A DNA stretch of 64,000 nt from Marmoricola sp. URHB0036 (GTDB lineage: Bacteria > Actinomycetota > Actinomycetes > Propionibacteriales > Nocardioidaceae). The stretch lies in the NCBI RefSeq assembly GCF_000426045.1, contig NZ_AUEP01000016.1, positions 55,591-119,590 on the forward strand, given 5' to 3'. Position numbers and translations under genes: made by a program. Below the pieces are notes generated by a model. It did no database searches. It saw only the letters and a program-made list of their open reading frames with translations, and was not told the origin of the DNA. Positions 24,936-32,862 of this stretch are shown here, in pieces. Position 1 is the stretch's first letter, and each line of letters starts with the position of its first letter.

Positions 24936-25187
24936 ATGACCAACACTCCCGAGCCGGCCTTCGGCGCCTCCCCCCGCAGGCCGGACCAGGTCCCGTGGTG
25001 GTGGCAGCTGCTCGACGCCGACGGCCGGGTGGTCACCGGGGAGCGCACCGAGTTCCCGACGCGCAGCGACGCCGAGTCCTGGCTGGGGGAGGCCTACCCG
25101 GACCTCGCCGACGGCGGCGTCTCGGCGGTCACCCTGTTCGAGGGCGACCGCGAGGTCTACGGCCCGATGTCGCTCGAGGCCGGCTGA
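24936..25187 (+). CDS. Small conserved hypothetical protein
   Basis: An 83-residue protein with a ribosome-binding site GAGAGG and ATG at 24936, 26 nt after gcvT in the same direction. It contains PDQVPWWWQLLDADGRVV and DAESWLGEAYPDLADGGV; the pattern of aromatic residues followed by short strands and a helix is seen in small actinobacterial proteins of unknown function. It is likely cotranscribed with gcvT. Confidence 0.65.
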   Translation: MTNTPEPAFGASPRRPDQVPWWWQLLDADGRVVTGERTEFPTRSDAESWLGEAYPDLADGGVSAVTLFEGDREVYGPMSLEAG

Positions 25188-25200
25188 GCGACGCGCCAGC

Positions 25201-25773
25201 TCAGCGCGGTGCGCCGCCGATCTTCACCTGGGGCTTCGGCATCCGCATGAACCGCAGCTGCAGGACTCGCATCACCGTGTAGAAGTTGACGCCCTTGAGC
25301 GACTCGTCGGGGAACTTGGCCCGGAGCGCGCGCTTCATGCGGAAGAGCAGCCAGACCGTGTCGACCGCGACCACCAGGATCGTCGTGGTCATCACCGCGC
25401 TCCCGAGCTGGATCAGCTTGGCGTTCCCGGAGTACTGCATGGCCATGATCACGACCAGCAGGGGGAGCAGGAACTCCGCGATCGACAGGCGGGCGTCGAC
25501 GAAGTTGCGGATGAACCGCTTCACCGGACCCTTGTCGCGGGCGGGCAGGTAGCGCTCGTCACCGGTCTTCATGCCCTCGCGCACCTTGGCGTTGGTCTCG
25601 GTGCGGCGCTCGCGGAGCACCTTCTGCGCCGTCTTCTTGTCCATCCCCGCCTTGGCCCGCTGGCGGGCTGCGGCCTCCGCCTCCTTGCGGGTCGGCGTCG
25701 GCCGGCCCTTGGCGCCGGGCCCCTTCTCGGAGGTGTCGGGCGATGGGCTCTCGGTCTTGGTACGGCGGAACAC
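25201..25773 (-). CDS. DUF3043 family membrane protein
   Basis: A 190-residue protein: a long charged N-terminal region (Lys/Arg/Glu-rich, including TPTRKEAEAAARQRAKAG), then RDKGPVKRFIRNFVDARLSIAEF and two membrane helices at about 100-118 and 125-145. This is the actinobacterial DUF3043 pattern; function unknown. GTG start at 25773. It lies divergent from the pspA operon, so the two may share a promoter region. Confidence 0.85.
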   Translation of the reverse strand: MFRRTKTESPSPDTSEKGPGAKGRPTPTRKEAEAAARQRAKAGMDKKTAQKVLRERRTETNAKVREGMKTGDERYLPARDKGPVKRFIRNFVDARLSIAEFLLPLLVVIMAMQYSGNAKLIQLGSAVMTTTILVVAVDTVWLLFRMKRALRAKFPDESLKGVNFYTVMRVLQLRFMRMPKPQVKIGGAPR

Positions 25774-25892
25774 GGGTCCTTCTGGGGGGCGAGGCGGATG
25801 TGTCGGGGATGGTCACCCTACCTGTGGGAGATGACCTCCCCGAGCCCGTTCGCCTCTCGTTCGACTGGGCCTCGTTGGGTAGGTTGTGGGCC

Positions 25893-26675
25893 ATGAGCAT
25901 GATGAAGCGGATCAGCCTGATCTTCCGGGCGAAGGCCAACAAGGCTCTCGACAAGGCCGAGGACCCGCGCGAGACCCTCGACTACAGCTACCAGCGTCAG
26001 ATGGAGATGCTGACGAAGGTCCGTCGAGGGGTCGCCGACGTGGCCACCAGCCGCAAGCGCGTCGAGCTCCAGGTCAACCAGCTCAAGACCCAGTCCCAGA
26101 AGCTCACCGACCAGGCCCAGAAGGCGATCTCGATGGGCCGCGAGGACCTCGCTCGCGAGGCGCTGACCCGCAAGTCGGGGGTCACCAGCCAGATCAGCGA
26201 CCTCGAGGCCCAGCACGCCCAGCTGCAGGGCGAGGAGGAGAAGCTCACCCTCGCCTCCCAACGGCTCCAGGCCAAGGTCGACGCGTTCCGGACGCGCAAG
26301 GAGACCATCAAGGCGACCTACACCGCCGCCGAGGCGCAGACCCGCATCAACGAGGCCTTCTCCGGGATCTCCGAGGAGATGGGCGACGTCGGCATGGCGG
26401 TGCAGCGTGCCGAGGACAAGACCGCGCAGATGCAGGCCCGGGCCGGTGCCATCGACGAGCTGATCGCCTCCGGCGCTCTCGACGACGCCAGCTCGATCAA
26501 CCAGGGCGACGACATCACCCGCGAGCTGGAGTCGATGAGCTCCCAGGCCGATGTCGAGGCCGAGCTCGCCGCCCTCAAGGGCAGCGCACCCGCAGCCATC
26601 GACTCGGCCGAGGAAGGCGCCGCCGCCCCGGCCGCGCCCACGGAGCTCGAGTCCAAGCGGGAGCAGCAGTCGTGA
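25893..26675 (+). CDS. pspA: PspA/IM30 family envelope stress protein
   Basis: A 260-residue coiled-coil protein that binds stressed membrane from the cytoplasmic side. It shows the N-terminal amphipathic helix (MSMMKRISLIFRAKANKALDKAEDP) and the long heptad region containing RRGVADVATSRKRVE and KAISMGREDLAREAL. The last 40 residues are an Ala/Glu-rich tail. The ATG at 25893 has a TAGGTT hexamer ending seven bases upstream, a leaderless promoter. It leads the four-gene unit pspA-pspAA-htpX-pspAB. Confidence 0.93.
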   Translation: MSMMKRISLIFRAKANKALDKAEDPRETLDYSYQRQMEMLTKVRRGVADVATSRKRVELQVNQLKTQSQKLTDQAQKAISMGREDLAREALTRKSGVTSQISDLEAQHAQLQGEEEKLTLASQRLQAKVDAFRTRKETIKATYTAAEAQTRINEAFSGISEEMGDVGMAVQRAEDKTAQMQARAGAIDELIASGALDDASSINQGDDITRELESMSSQADVEAELAALKGSAPAAIDSAEEGAAAPAAPTELESKREQQS

Positions 26676-26950
26676 TCGTCCGCATCCTCGGCGAGGGTCA
26701 GCTGGAGCTGGCCGACGACCAGCTCGACGCCCTCAACGCGCTCGACGCCAAGGTCGAGGACGCTGTCGCGGCCGGCGACGAGGAGGCATTCGGCACTGCG
26801 CTGGCAGCACTTCTCGACGGCGTACGCCGCAGCGGCCAGCCGCTCGCCGCGGACTCCCTCGAGGACTCCGACCTGATCCTGCCGCCGGCCGACGCCACCA
26901 TCGCCGAGGTGCGCGACCTCCTCAGTGACGACGGCCTCATCCCCGGCTGA
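26672..26950 (+). CDS. pspAA: PspA-associated protein PspAA
   Basis: A 92-residue protein starting IVRILGEGQLELADDQLDALNALDAKVEDAV, the PspAA family pattern, with a C-terminal ATIAEVRDLLSDDGLIPG. It is expected to work with PspA on the cytoplasmic face; the mechanism is unknown. The GTG start overlaps the pspA stop (GTGA), so translation is coupled. Confidence 0.88.
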   Translation: MIVRILGEGQLELADDQLDALNALDAKVEDAVAAGDEEAFGTALAALLDGVRRSGQPLAADSLEDSDLILPPADATIAEVRDLLSDDGLIPG

Positions 26951-26982
26951 AACTCCCGGACGCCCCCGAGCGTTCTCCAGTC

Positions 26983-27903
26983 ATGGCACGTACTCGCTTC
27001 CTCCCCGACACGGGACTCACCGTCCGGATGACCACGGTGATGTTCCTCCTCGGCGCTGCCTTTGTGGCAGTCGTCGTCGGCCTGATGTACGTCGCGCCCC
27101 CCGGTTGGGCGGTCATCATCGGTCTGGCCGGCATCGGCATCGCGTTCTACCAGTGGTGGAACTCCGATCGCGCCGCGCTGCGCGCCATGAACGCCCGCGA
27201 GGTCACCCCCGAGCAGGCCCCGGAGCTGCACGGCATGATCGACCGGCTCTGCGCGATGGCCGACATGCCCAAGCCGCGGGTCGCCATCGCCGACACGCCA
27301 CTGCCCAACGCCTTCGCCACCGGCCGGTCGCCGAGCCACTCCGCGGTCTGCGTGACCACCGGCATCCTGCAGACCCTCACCGCAGAGGAGCTCGAGGGCG
27401 TGCTGGCCCACGAGCTCTCCCACGTCGCCCATCGCGACGTGCTCGTGATGACCGTCGCCGCCTCAGCCGGCATCGTCGCGGGGATGGTCACGCGGGGTGC
27501 CCAGTTCGGGATGCTCGGCATGGGGCGCTCGCGCAACAACGACAACAACGGCGGCGGCGCGATCGGCGTCGTGGCCGTGCTCGTGATCAGCCTGGTCGTC
27601 TACGCCATCAGCTTCCTGCTGCTGCGCCTGCTGTCCCGCTACCGCGAGCTCGCCGCCGACCGCGCGGGCGCCTACCTCACCCAGAAGCCCAACGCGCTGG
27701 CGAACGCCCTGACCAAGGTGAGCGGCCAGATGAACGCCGTGCCCGAGCGCGACCTGCGCGCCGCCCAGCCGATGAACGCCCTGTTCATCGCGCCCGCCAT
27801 CCGCGGCCTGACGCTCGGCACCCTCAGCGCCACCCACCCCCCGCTCGAGCAGCGCCTCGACCAGCTGGCCAAGATCGCCGCCAACCTCGGCCAGACGCGC
27901 TGA
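26983..27903 (+). CDS. htpX: HtpX-type membrane zinc metalloprotease (M48)
   Basis: A 306-residue membrane protease involved in quality control of membrane proteins. Two N-terminal helices (about 16-58) are followed by the zinc motif HELSH (143-147, in LAHELSHVAHRD), a further membrane hairpin with an Asn/Gly-rich loop (RSRNNDNNGGG), and the third zinc ligand in SRYRELAADRAGAYL. Its place between pspAA and pspAB indicates shared use in envelope stress. ATG at 26983. Confidence 0.93.
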   Translation: MARTRFLPDTGLTVRMTTVMFLLGAAFVAVVVGLMYVAPPGWAVIIGLAGIGIAFYQWWNSDRAALRAMNAREVTPEQAPELHGMIDRLCAMADMPKPRVAIADTPLPNAFATGRSPSHSAVCVTTGILQTLTAEELEGVLAHELSHVAHRDVLVMTVAASAGIVAGMVTRGAQFGMLGMGRSRNNDNNGGGAIGVVAVLVISLVVYAISFLLLRLLSRYRELAADRAGAYLTQKPNALANALTKVSGQMNAVPERDLRAAQPMNALFIAPAIRGLTLGTLSATHPPLEQRLDQLAKIAANLGQTR

Positions 27904-27905
27904 TC

Positions 27906-28475
27906 GTGGGTCTCTGGGACGTGCTCCGGGGCCATTCGGCGCCTCGCCCGGCCAAGCTCGACGCCCTCTTCGCCGTCCCGTCCGCGGCACTGACCCTCGA
28001 GGCCTCCCTCGGGCTGCACCCCGTCGGGAGCGGCGCCGTGTGCTTCCGGGCCGCGGAAGGTCGTGCCGCCACCCTCACCCAGCAGGAGGCCTCCGACCTC
28101 GTGTCGGTCGACGGCGGCCCGCACACCGAGAGCCGGGTCGACGAGTACGGCTACACCTGGCTCACCATCCGCACCGACCCGCCCGACGTCGGTGCCCTGG
28201 TCACCGACCTGCACGCCGTGAACTCCTCGCTCGAGGTGCAGGGCTTCGGCTCGGGACTGCTCTGCTCGACGGTCGGCTTCCGCGCCGACGCCGGCCCCCC
28301 GGTGTTCGTGGTCTACCTCTACAAGCAGGGCACCTTCTACCCGTTCTGCCCGACCGGCCCGACCAGCCGGGACACGCTGATGGAGCGTCAGGTCCGCGAC
28401 TCGCTCGGTGGTGACCTGCCGATCGAGGAGGACACCTCGCGCTGGATGCCGATCTGGGGCATCCAGGACAGCTGA
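27906..28475 (+). CDS. pspAB: PspA-associated protein PspAB
   Basis: A 189-residue protein matching the PspAB family: GLWDVLRGHSAPRPAKLDALFAVPSAALTLE, EYGYTWLTIRTDPPD, and LYKQGTFYPFCPTG near the end. Function unknown; it occurs with PspA and HtpX. GTG start two bases after the htpX stop. The end is four bases from the convergent nadA stop. Confidence 0.9.
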   Translation: MGLWDVLRGHSAPRPAKLDALFAVPSAALTLEASLGLHPVGSGAVCFRAAEGRAATLTQQEASDLVSVDGGPHTESRVDEYGYTWLTIRTDPPDVGALVTDLHAVNSSLEVQGFGSGLLCSTVGFRADAGPPVFVVYLYKQGTFYPFCPTGPTSRDTLMERQVRDSLGGDLPIEEDTSRWMPIWGIQDS

Positions 28476-28479
28476 GCGC

Positions 28480-29655
28480 TCAGTCGCGGTGTGAGCGCCC
28501 CGGCAGGTCGAGCATCCGTTGGAGCGCGACCTTGGCCCAGTGCTCGGTGTCCTCGTCGACCTCGATCACGTTCACGACCTGCCCGTCGGCGAGCGACTCG
28601 AGCGCCCACACCAGGTGGGGGAGGTCGATCCGGTTCATCGTCGAGCAGTAGCAGACGGTCCGGTCGAGGAACACGATCTCCTGCTCGGGGTGGGCGTCAG
28701 CCAGGCGCTTGACGAGGTTGAGCTCGGTACCGATGGCCCACTTCGAGCCCGCAGGTGCCGCCTCGACGGTCTTCATGATGAACTCCGTCGATCCCACCAG
28801 GTCGGCCTTGGTGACCACCTCGTGACGGCACTCCGGGTGCACCAGGATCTGTACGCCGGGGATGGTGGCCCGCAGCTCGTCGACCACCGTCTCGGAGAAC
28901 CGTCCGTGCACCGAGCAGTGTCCCTTCCACAGGATCATCCGGGCCTCCCCGAGGCGCTCGGGCGCGAGCCCACCGCCCCTGAGCAGCGGGTTCCAGACCA
29001 CGCAGTCGTCCAGCCCGAGGCCGAGGTCGAGGACTGCGGTGTTGCGACCGAGGTGCTGGTCGGGCAGGAAGAGCACCTTGGTGCCCGGGCCCTTCTGCTC
29101 GAAGGCCCACTCGAGGGCCGCCTGGGCGTTGGAGGACGTGCACACCGCGCCGCCGTGCTTGCCGCAGAACGCCTTGATGTCGGCCGAGGAGTTCATGTAG
29201 GTGATCGGCACGACGTCGTCGGCCACACCCGCGTCGACGAGTGCGTCCCAGGCGTCCTCGACCTGGGCGAGCCGGGCCATGTCGGCCATCGAGCAACCCG
29301 CTGCGAGGTCGGGGAGCACCACCTTCTGCTGGGGTGAGGTGAGGATGTCAGCCGACTCGGCCATGAAGTGCACGCCGCAGAAGACGATGTACTCCGCGTC
29401 GGGGCGGGCGGCCGCGTCGCGCGCGAGCTTGAAGGAGTCACCGGTGACGTCGGCGAAGGCGATCACCTCGTCGCGCTGGTAGTGGTGACCGAGCACGAAG
29501 ACCCGCTCTCCGAGTCTGGCCTTGGCGACTCGCGCCCGCTCGACCAGGTCGGGGTCGGAGGCGGCCGGCAGGTCTCCCGGGCACTCCACGCCGCGCTCGG
29601 AGGATCGGTCGGTGCCGAGTCCCAACGGCAGAAGGGGAAGGTCGACTGTCGTCAT
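28480..29655 (-). CDS. nadA: Quinolinate synthase
   Basis: NadA condenses iminoaspartate with dihydroxyacetone phosphate to make quinolinate for NAD synthesis, using a 4Fe-4S cluster. The 391-residue length fits the longer actinobacterial form. Conserved segments: VLGHHYQRDEVIAFADVTGDS, FCGVHFMAESADIL (first Cys ligand), MNSSADIKAFCGKHGGAVCTSSNA, ILVHPECRHEV (second Cys) and TVCYCSTMNRIDL (third Cys). nadB and nadC are not adjacent. The Fe-S cluster makes it a client of the sulfur and Fe-S genes at 32-35 kb. ATG at 29655. Confidence 0.96.
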   Translation of the reverse strand: MTTVDLPLLPLGLGTDRSSERGVECPGDLPAASDPDLVERARVAKARLGERVFVLGHHYQRDEVIAFADVTGDSFKLARDAAARPDAEYIVFCGVHFMAESADILTSPQQKVVLPDLAAGCSMADMARLAQVEDAWDALVDAGVADDVVPITYMNSSADIKAFCGKHGGAVCTSSNAQAALEWAFEQKGPGTKVLFLPDQHLGRNTAVLDLGLGLDDCVVWNPLLRGGGLAPERLGEARMILWKGHCSVHGRFSETVVDELRATIPGVQILVHPECRHEVVTKADLVGSTEFIMKTVEAAPAGSKWAIGTELNLVKRLADAHPEQEIVFLDRTVCYCSTMNRIDLPHLVWALESLADGQVVNVIEVDEDTEHWAKVALQRMLDLPGRSHRD

Positions 29656-29688
29656 GCTCGAAAGTCTTTCACGCGTGCGGAGGAGCGC

Positions 29689-30576
29689 TCACAGGAGCGA
29701 GCTGTGGGGGAGGTACGGCGTCGGTGGCTGCATACCGCGCAGCGCCAGGTAGCCGCGGGTCGACACTGACAGACGCGCCTCGAGCCCGATGTCGACGGCC
29801 CACTCGTTGGCCGGCGTGACGTGGGCGATCTCGAGCGGTTCACCGGCCGGGGCCGAGGCGATCGCCTCCCAGAGCAGTCGGGCCGCCGTACGCCGGTTGG
29901 ACGCCGCTAGCAGCTGCGGTGCCCCGGACTCGTGCAGGTAGACGTAGCCCGACCCGGTGGGACGGTCGATGACCAGCAACCGGTGGAGCGAGGCCAGTAG
30001 GGGATGGTCGGGTCCGTGGGCGGCGTCGCGCCGTTGCCGGTCGAGTGAGTCCATCAGGTCGAAGTCGGCGGGTGTTCCCTCGCGGACGTGCTCGACCACG
30101 GGGATGACGCTGCGGTCGGGCACGCCGGCCAGGTGCAGCTCGGGGTGCAGGCTGAAGCCGGCCCGGCGGTAGACGCGGTAGGCCTTCGGATCCGAGCTCG
30201 ACGCGAACATGCCGCGCAGGCAGCCCCTCGAGTAGGACAGTGCCGCCTCGAGCAGCGGTCGCCCGATGCCCTGTCCCTGCAGCCCGGATCGGACGGCGTA
30301 CGACGCGAGCACCCACAGCAGGTCGCGCCGGAACGAGACCGCGAAACCGACGACCTGCCCGTCGACCTCGGCGACCCAGCAGCCGCCGGGGTCGGTGTCG
30401 AGCAAGTGGTTGGTGCGCGTGATCCATCTGCTGGCACGGGTCGGGCTGTGGCGGGGTGAGGCGGGAACCAGGCTCGGCGGCTCGAACCTCTCGGCGTCGG
30501 TGTAGGCCGCGAGCGAGAGCTCCTCCGCGACGGGCACGTCCTCTGGTCGCATCGGCCGGATCACGACGTCGGTCAC
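29689..30576 (-). CDS. GNAT family N-acetyltransferase
   Basis: A 295-residue protein with an N-terminal GNAT domain: VVIRPMRPEDVPVAEELSLAAYTDAERF, WVAEVDGQVVGFAVSF, and the acetyl-CoA loop YAVRSGLQGQGIGRPLLEAAL. The C-terminal 130 residues may be a second, degenerate GNAT half. Substrate unknown. The GTG at 30576 is preferred over the much longer open frame because the upstream part is antisense to glycerate kinase; a TAGGGT hexamer lies eight bases before it. Confidence 0.82.
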   Translation of the reverse strand: MTDVVIRPMRPEDVPVAEELSLAAYTDAERFEPPSLVPASPRHSPTRASRWITRTNHLLDTDPGGCWVAEVDGQVVGFAVSFRRDLLWVLASYAVRSGLQGQGIGRPLLEAALSYSRGCLRGMFASSSDPKAYRVYRRAGFSLHPELHLAGVPDRSVIPVVEHVREGTPADFDLMDSLDRQRRDAAHGPDHPLLASLHRLLVIDRPTGSGYVYLHESGAPQLLAASNRRTAARLLWEAIASAPAGEPLEIAHVTPANEWAVDIGLEARLSVSTRGYLALRGMQPPTPYLPHSSLL

Positions 30577-30613
30577 GGTCCCCGACCCTAGCGAGGTATC
30601 CCGACACGGCAGG

Positions 30614-31717
30614 ATGGCCCGCATGCGCGTCGTCTTCGCTCCTGACAAGTTCGCCGGCACCCTCACCGCTGTCGAGGCCGCGGCCGCGATGGCTCGAGGG
30701 TGGGCCCGACGCTCGCCCGATGACGAGCTCGTGCAGGTGCCGATGTCGGACGGTGGTCCGGGGTTCGTGGACGTGCTGCACACTGCGCTGGGCGGTGACC
30801 TGCTCGCCGCGACGGTCTCCGGGCCGTACGGCGAGCCCACACCTGCGGCCGTGCTGGTCGTCGACCGGACGGCGTACGTCGAGAGCGCGCAGGCCGTCGG
30901 CCTGCACCTCACCCCGGAGGACGACCGCGCTCCCGAGCGGGCGACGACGCGGGGGCTAGGGGAGCTGCTCCGCAAGGCGCTGGACACCGATGTCGACCGG
31001 ATCGTCGTCGGTCTCGGTGGCTCGGCGACCAACGACGGCGGTGCCGGCCTGCTGGCAGCCCTCGGCGCGACCGCCCGGGGCGGTGACCTCGACGCGGGTC
31101 CGGCCGCCCTGGCCGACCTCACCTCGGTCGATCTCGACCGCGTGGGTGAGCAGTTCGTCGGGGTCGACCTGGTGATGGGTACCGACGTCGACAACCCCCT
31201 GCTCGGCATCAACGGCGCCACCAAGGTCTACGGACCCCAGAAGGGACTCCCGGACGAGCGCCTCGTGGTCGTCGACGGCTGGTTGCAGCACTTCGCCGAG
31301 CTGACCGACCGCAAGCTGGCCGCGCAGAAGGGTGCTGGTGCTGCCGGCGGGCTCGGGTTCGCACTGATGCTCCTCGGCGGACGTCGTACGCCGGGCGTGG
31401 GACTCGTCTCCGACGCGGTCGGGCTGGCGGACCACCTCGCGAAGGCGGACCTCGTGGTGACCGGCGAGGGTGCCTTCGACTTCTCCTCCCGCTCGGGGAA
31501 GGTGCCCTACGGGGTGGCCGAGGTGGCCGGTCAGTCGCTGGTGCCGTGCATCGCCCTGGCCGGGCAGGTGCTGATCGGGTCGCGGGAGATGCGAGCCCTC
31601 GGCGTGGAGTCGGCGTACTCGATGGTCGACCTGGTGGGGGAGGAGCGCGCCCTCGGCGCACCCGCGGACGCCCTGGCCGACCTCGCGGAGCGCACCGCCC
31701 GCACCTGGTCCCGCTGA
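30614..31717 (+). CDS. glxK: Glycerate kinase
   Basis: A 367-residue class II-type glycerate kinase (GarK/GlxK family), phosphorylating glycerate with ATP. Visible are VVFAPDKFAGTLTAVEAAAAMARGW, VPMSDGGPGFVD, IVVGLGGSATNDGGAGLLAALG and the nucleotide-side LVVTGEGAFDFSSRSGK. An internal ATG at 30623 (MRVVFAPDK) is an alternative start and gives the usual N-terminus. It lies upstream of the A-type carrier gene, the same order as Rv2205c-Rv2204c in M. tuberculosis (from memory). Confidence 0.94.
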   Translation: MARMRVVFAPDKFAGTLTAVEAAAAMARGWARRSPDDELVQVPMSDGGPGFVDVLHTALGGDLLAATVSGPYGEPTPAAVLVVDRTAYVESAQAVGLHLTPEDDRAPERATTRGLGELLRKALDTDVDRIVVGLGGSATNDGGAGLLAALGATARGGDLDAGPAALADLTSVDLDRVGEQFVGVDLVMGTDVDNPLLGINGATKVYGPQKGLPDERLVVVDGWLQHFAELTDRKLAAQKGAGAAGGLGFALMLLGGRRTPGVGLVSDAVGLADHLAKADLVVTGEGAFDFSSRSGKVPYGVAEVAGQSLVPCIALAGQVLIGSREMRALGVESAYSMVDLVGEERALGAPADALADLAERTARTWSR

Positions 31718-31776
31718 CCCCCGCACCCGCACCGGAACCGGGAAAGGCGAGTGTGATGGTTCGCCTCCGTGGGTGC

Positions 31777-31820
31777 GTCATACGAACCGCGCGCTCAAGA
31801 CCACCATTCGTATGACGCAA
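31777..31820 (+). repeat. 44-nt palindromic interspersed element, copy 2
   Basis: GTCATACGAA (31777-31786) and TTCGTATGAC (31807-31816) are perfect inverted ends; four more bases (GCAA) also match copy 1. It equals the reverse complement of 16723-16766 at 42 of 44 positions. It lies 60 nt after glycerate kinase and 165 nt before the Fe-S carrier gene. Confidence 0.8.
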
Positions 31821-31984
31821 CGCACGTTCGTTCACTCACCAGCCCGGCGGCTGGGCGACTACCTGTGCATCGGTGGGGGCAGTGGTTCTCGCGTCCGGCG
31901 CACGCCGGAATGACGGGGAATAACCGCCGGTGTGCGACCATTGGACCTGTTGTCACGCGTACCCGATCAGCACTGGAGAGCCAC

Positions 31985-32347
31985 ATGACCGAGCAGGTCG
32001 ACACCGCTCAGGAGATCCGCACCGACGGCATCAACCTCAGCGCCACCGCGGCGTCGAAGGTGAAGAGCCTGTTGGAGCAGGAAGGTCGCGACGACCTCCA
32101 GCTGCGCATCGCTGTGCAGCCCGGCGGCTGCTCGGGACTCCGCTACCAGCTCTTCTTCGACGAGCGGAACCTCGACGGTGACGTGGTCACCGACTTCGAC
32201 GGCGTGGCCGTGGTCGTCGACCGGATGAGCGTTCCCTACCTCAACGGCGCGAGCATCGACTTCGTGGACTCGATCGAGAAGCAGGGCTTCACGATCGACA
32301 ACCCCAACGCGACCGGCTCGTGCGCCTGCGGAGACTCCTTCCACTGA
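31985..32347 (+). CDS. erpA: A-type iron-sulfur cluster carrier (HesB/IscA/ErpA family)
   Basis: A 120-residue A-type carrier that passes Fe-S clusters to target proteins. The three conserved Cys are present: QPGGCSGLRYQLFFDE and CACGDSF at the C-terminus. The first 20 residues are an extra N-terminal extension. The ATG at 31985 follows TGGAGAG at good spacing. Likely clients encoded in this window include LipA, NadA and the Rieske protein (inference). A strong terminator follows at 32461-32495. Confidence 0.92.
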   Translation: MTEQVDTAQEIRTDGINLSATAASKVKSLLEQEGRDDLQLRIAVQPGGCSGLRYQLFFDERNLDGDVVTDFDGVAVVVDRMSVPYLNGASIDFVDSIEKQGFTIDNPNATGSCACGDSFH

Positions 32348-32375
32348 GCGAGGACGCGTCAGCGGACTCGCTGAC

Positions 32376-32433
32376 GGTGGTCGAGCGAGCGCTCTGACTG
32401 AGCTTGCGAAGTCAGAAGGCGCGTGTCGAGACC
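32376..32433. repeat. Intergenic repeat with GGTGGTCGAG / GTCGAGACCC ends, copy B
   Basis: The ends match the element at 9027-9067, but the centre differs and holds its own small hairpin (TCTGAC at 32393-32398 with GTCAGA at 32411-32416). Just before it, GTCAGCG (32358-32364) and CGCTGAC (32369-32375) form another 7-bp hairpin. The stretch between the Fe-S carrier and the terminator is therefore all structured, non-coding sequence. Confidence 0.5.
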
Positions 32434-32460
32434 CGCTGAGTCGACAGACAACCCAGACAT

Positions 32461-32495
32461 ACGAGAGGCGGCACCCATCGGGTGCCGCCTCTCGT
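32461..32495. terminator. Strong 16-bp intrinsic terminator-type hairpin
   Basis: ACGAGAGGCGGCACCC (32461-32476) pairs perfectly with GGGTGCCGCCTCTCGT (32480-32495) around a 3-nt loop. It lies between the Fe-S carrier gene and the convergent small gene at 32511, so it probably acts in both directions. Confidence 0.85.
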
Positions 32496-32510
32496 CATGT
32501 CTGCGTCAGG

Positions 32511-32750
32511 TCAGTCCAGGTGCAGGTGCAGCCGTGACGCCAGGTGGGCGGCCGCCTCGCTGACCTCGATCTGGGGCTTCGCGAGGTCGCGCGGGTAGGC
32601 GTCGTAGGTCAAGGAAGGTGCGCGCTCGGCCAGCGCTGCTTCGTCGATCCGCTGGCGGGGGAGGGGCAGGTGAGATCCGCAGGCGGCGCAGTCGTCGTGC
32701 ATCTGGCCGGCGGTGTCGGCGTCGTCGTAGGCGAGGCGCTCGTAGCTCAT
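32511..32750 (-). CDS. Small hypothetical protein with one CxxC pair
   Basis: A 79-residue protein with MHDDCAACGSHLPLPRQRIDEAALAERAPSL in part; the DCAACGSH pair could bind zinc, but there is no second pair. No family recognised. The ATG at 32750 is supported by a TAACGT hexamer (32758-32763, minus strand) ending seven bases upstream. It is divergent from the kinase gene at 32863. Confidence 0.65.
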   Translation of the reverse strand: MSYERLAYDDADTAGQMHDDCAACGSHLPLPRQRIDEAALAERAPSLTYDAYPRDLAKPQIEVSEAAAHLASRLHLHLD

Positions 32751-32862
32751 GGGCACGACGTTAGGGGCTACCAGCGGGTACTCCTACGCGGACGCCTCGG
32801 TAGGGTGCAGAAGGCACGAAGATCTCACCCGCCCGAAACATCCGAGACATTCAAGGACCTAC

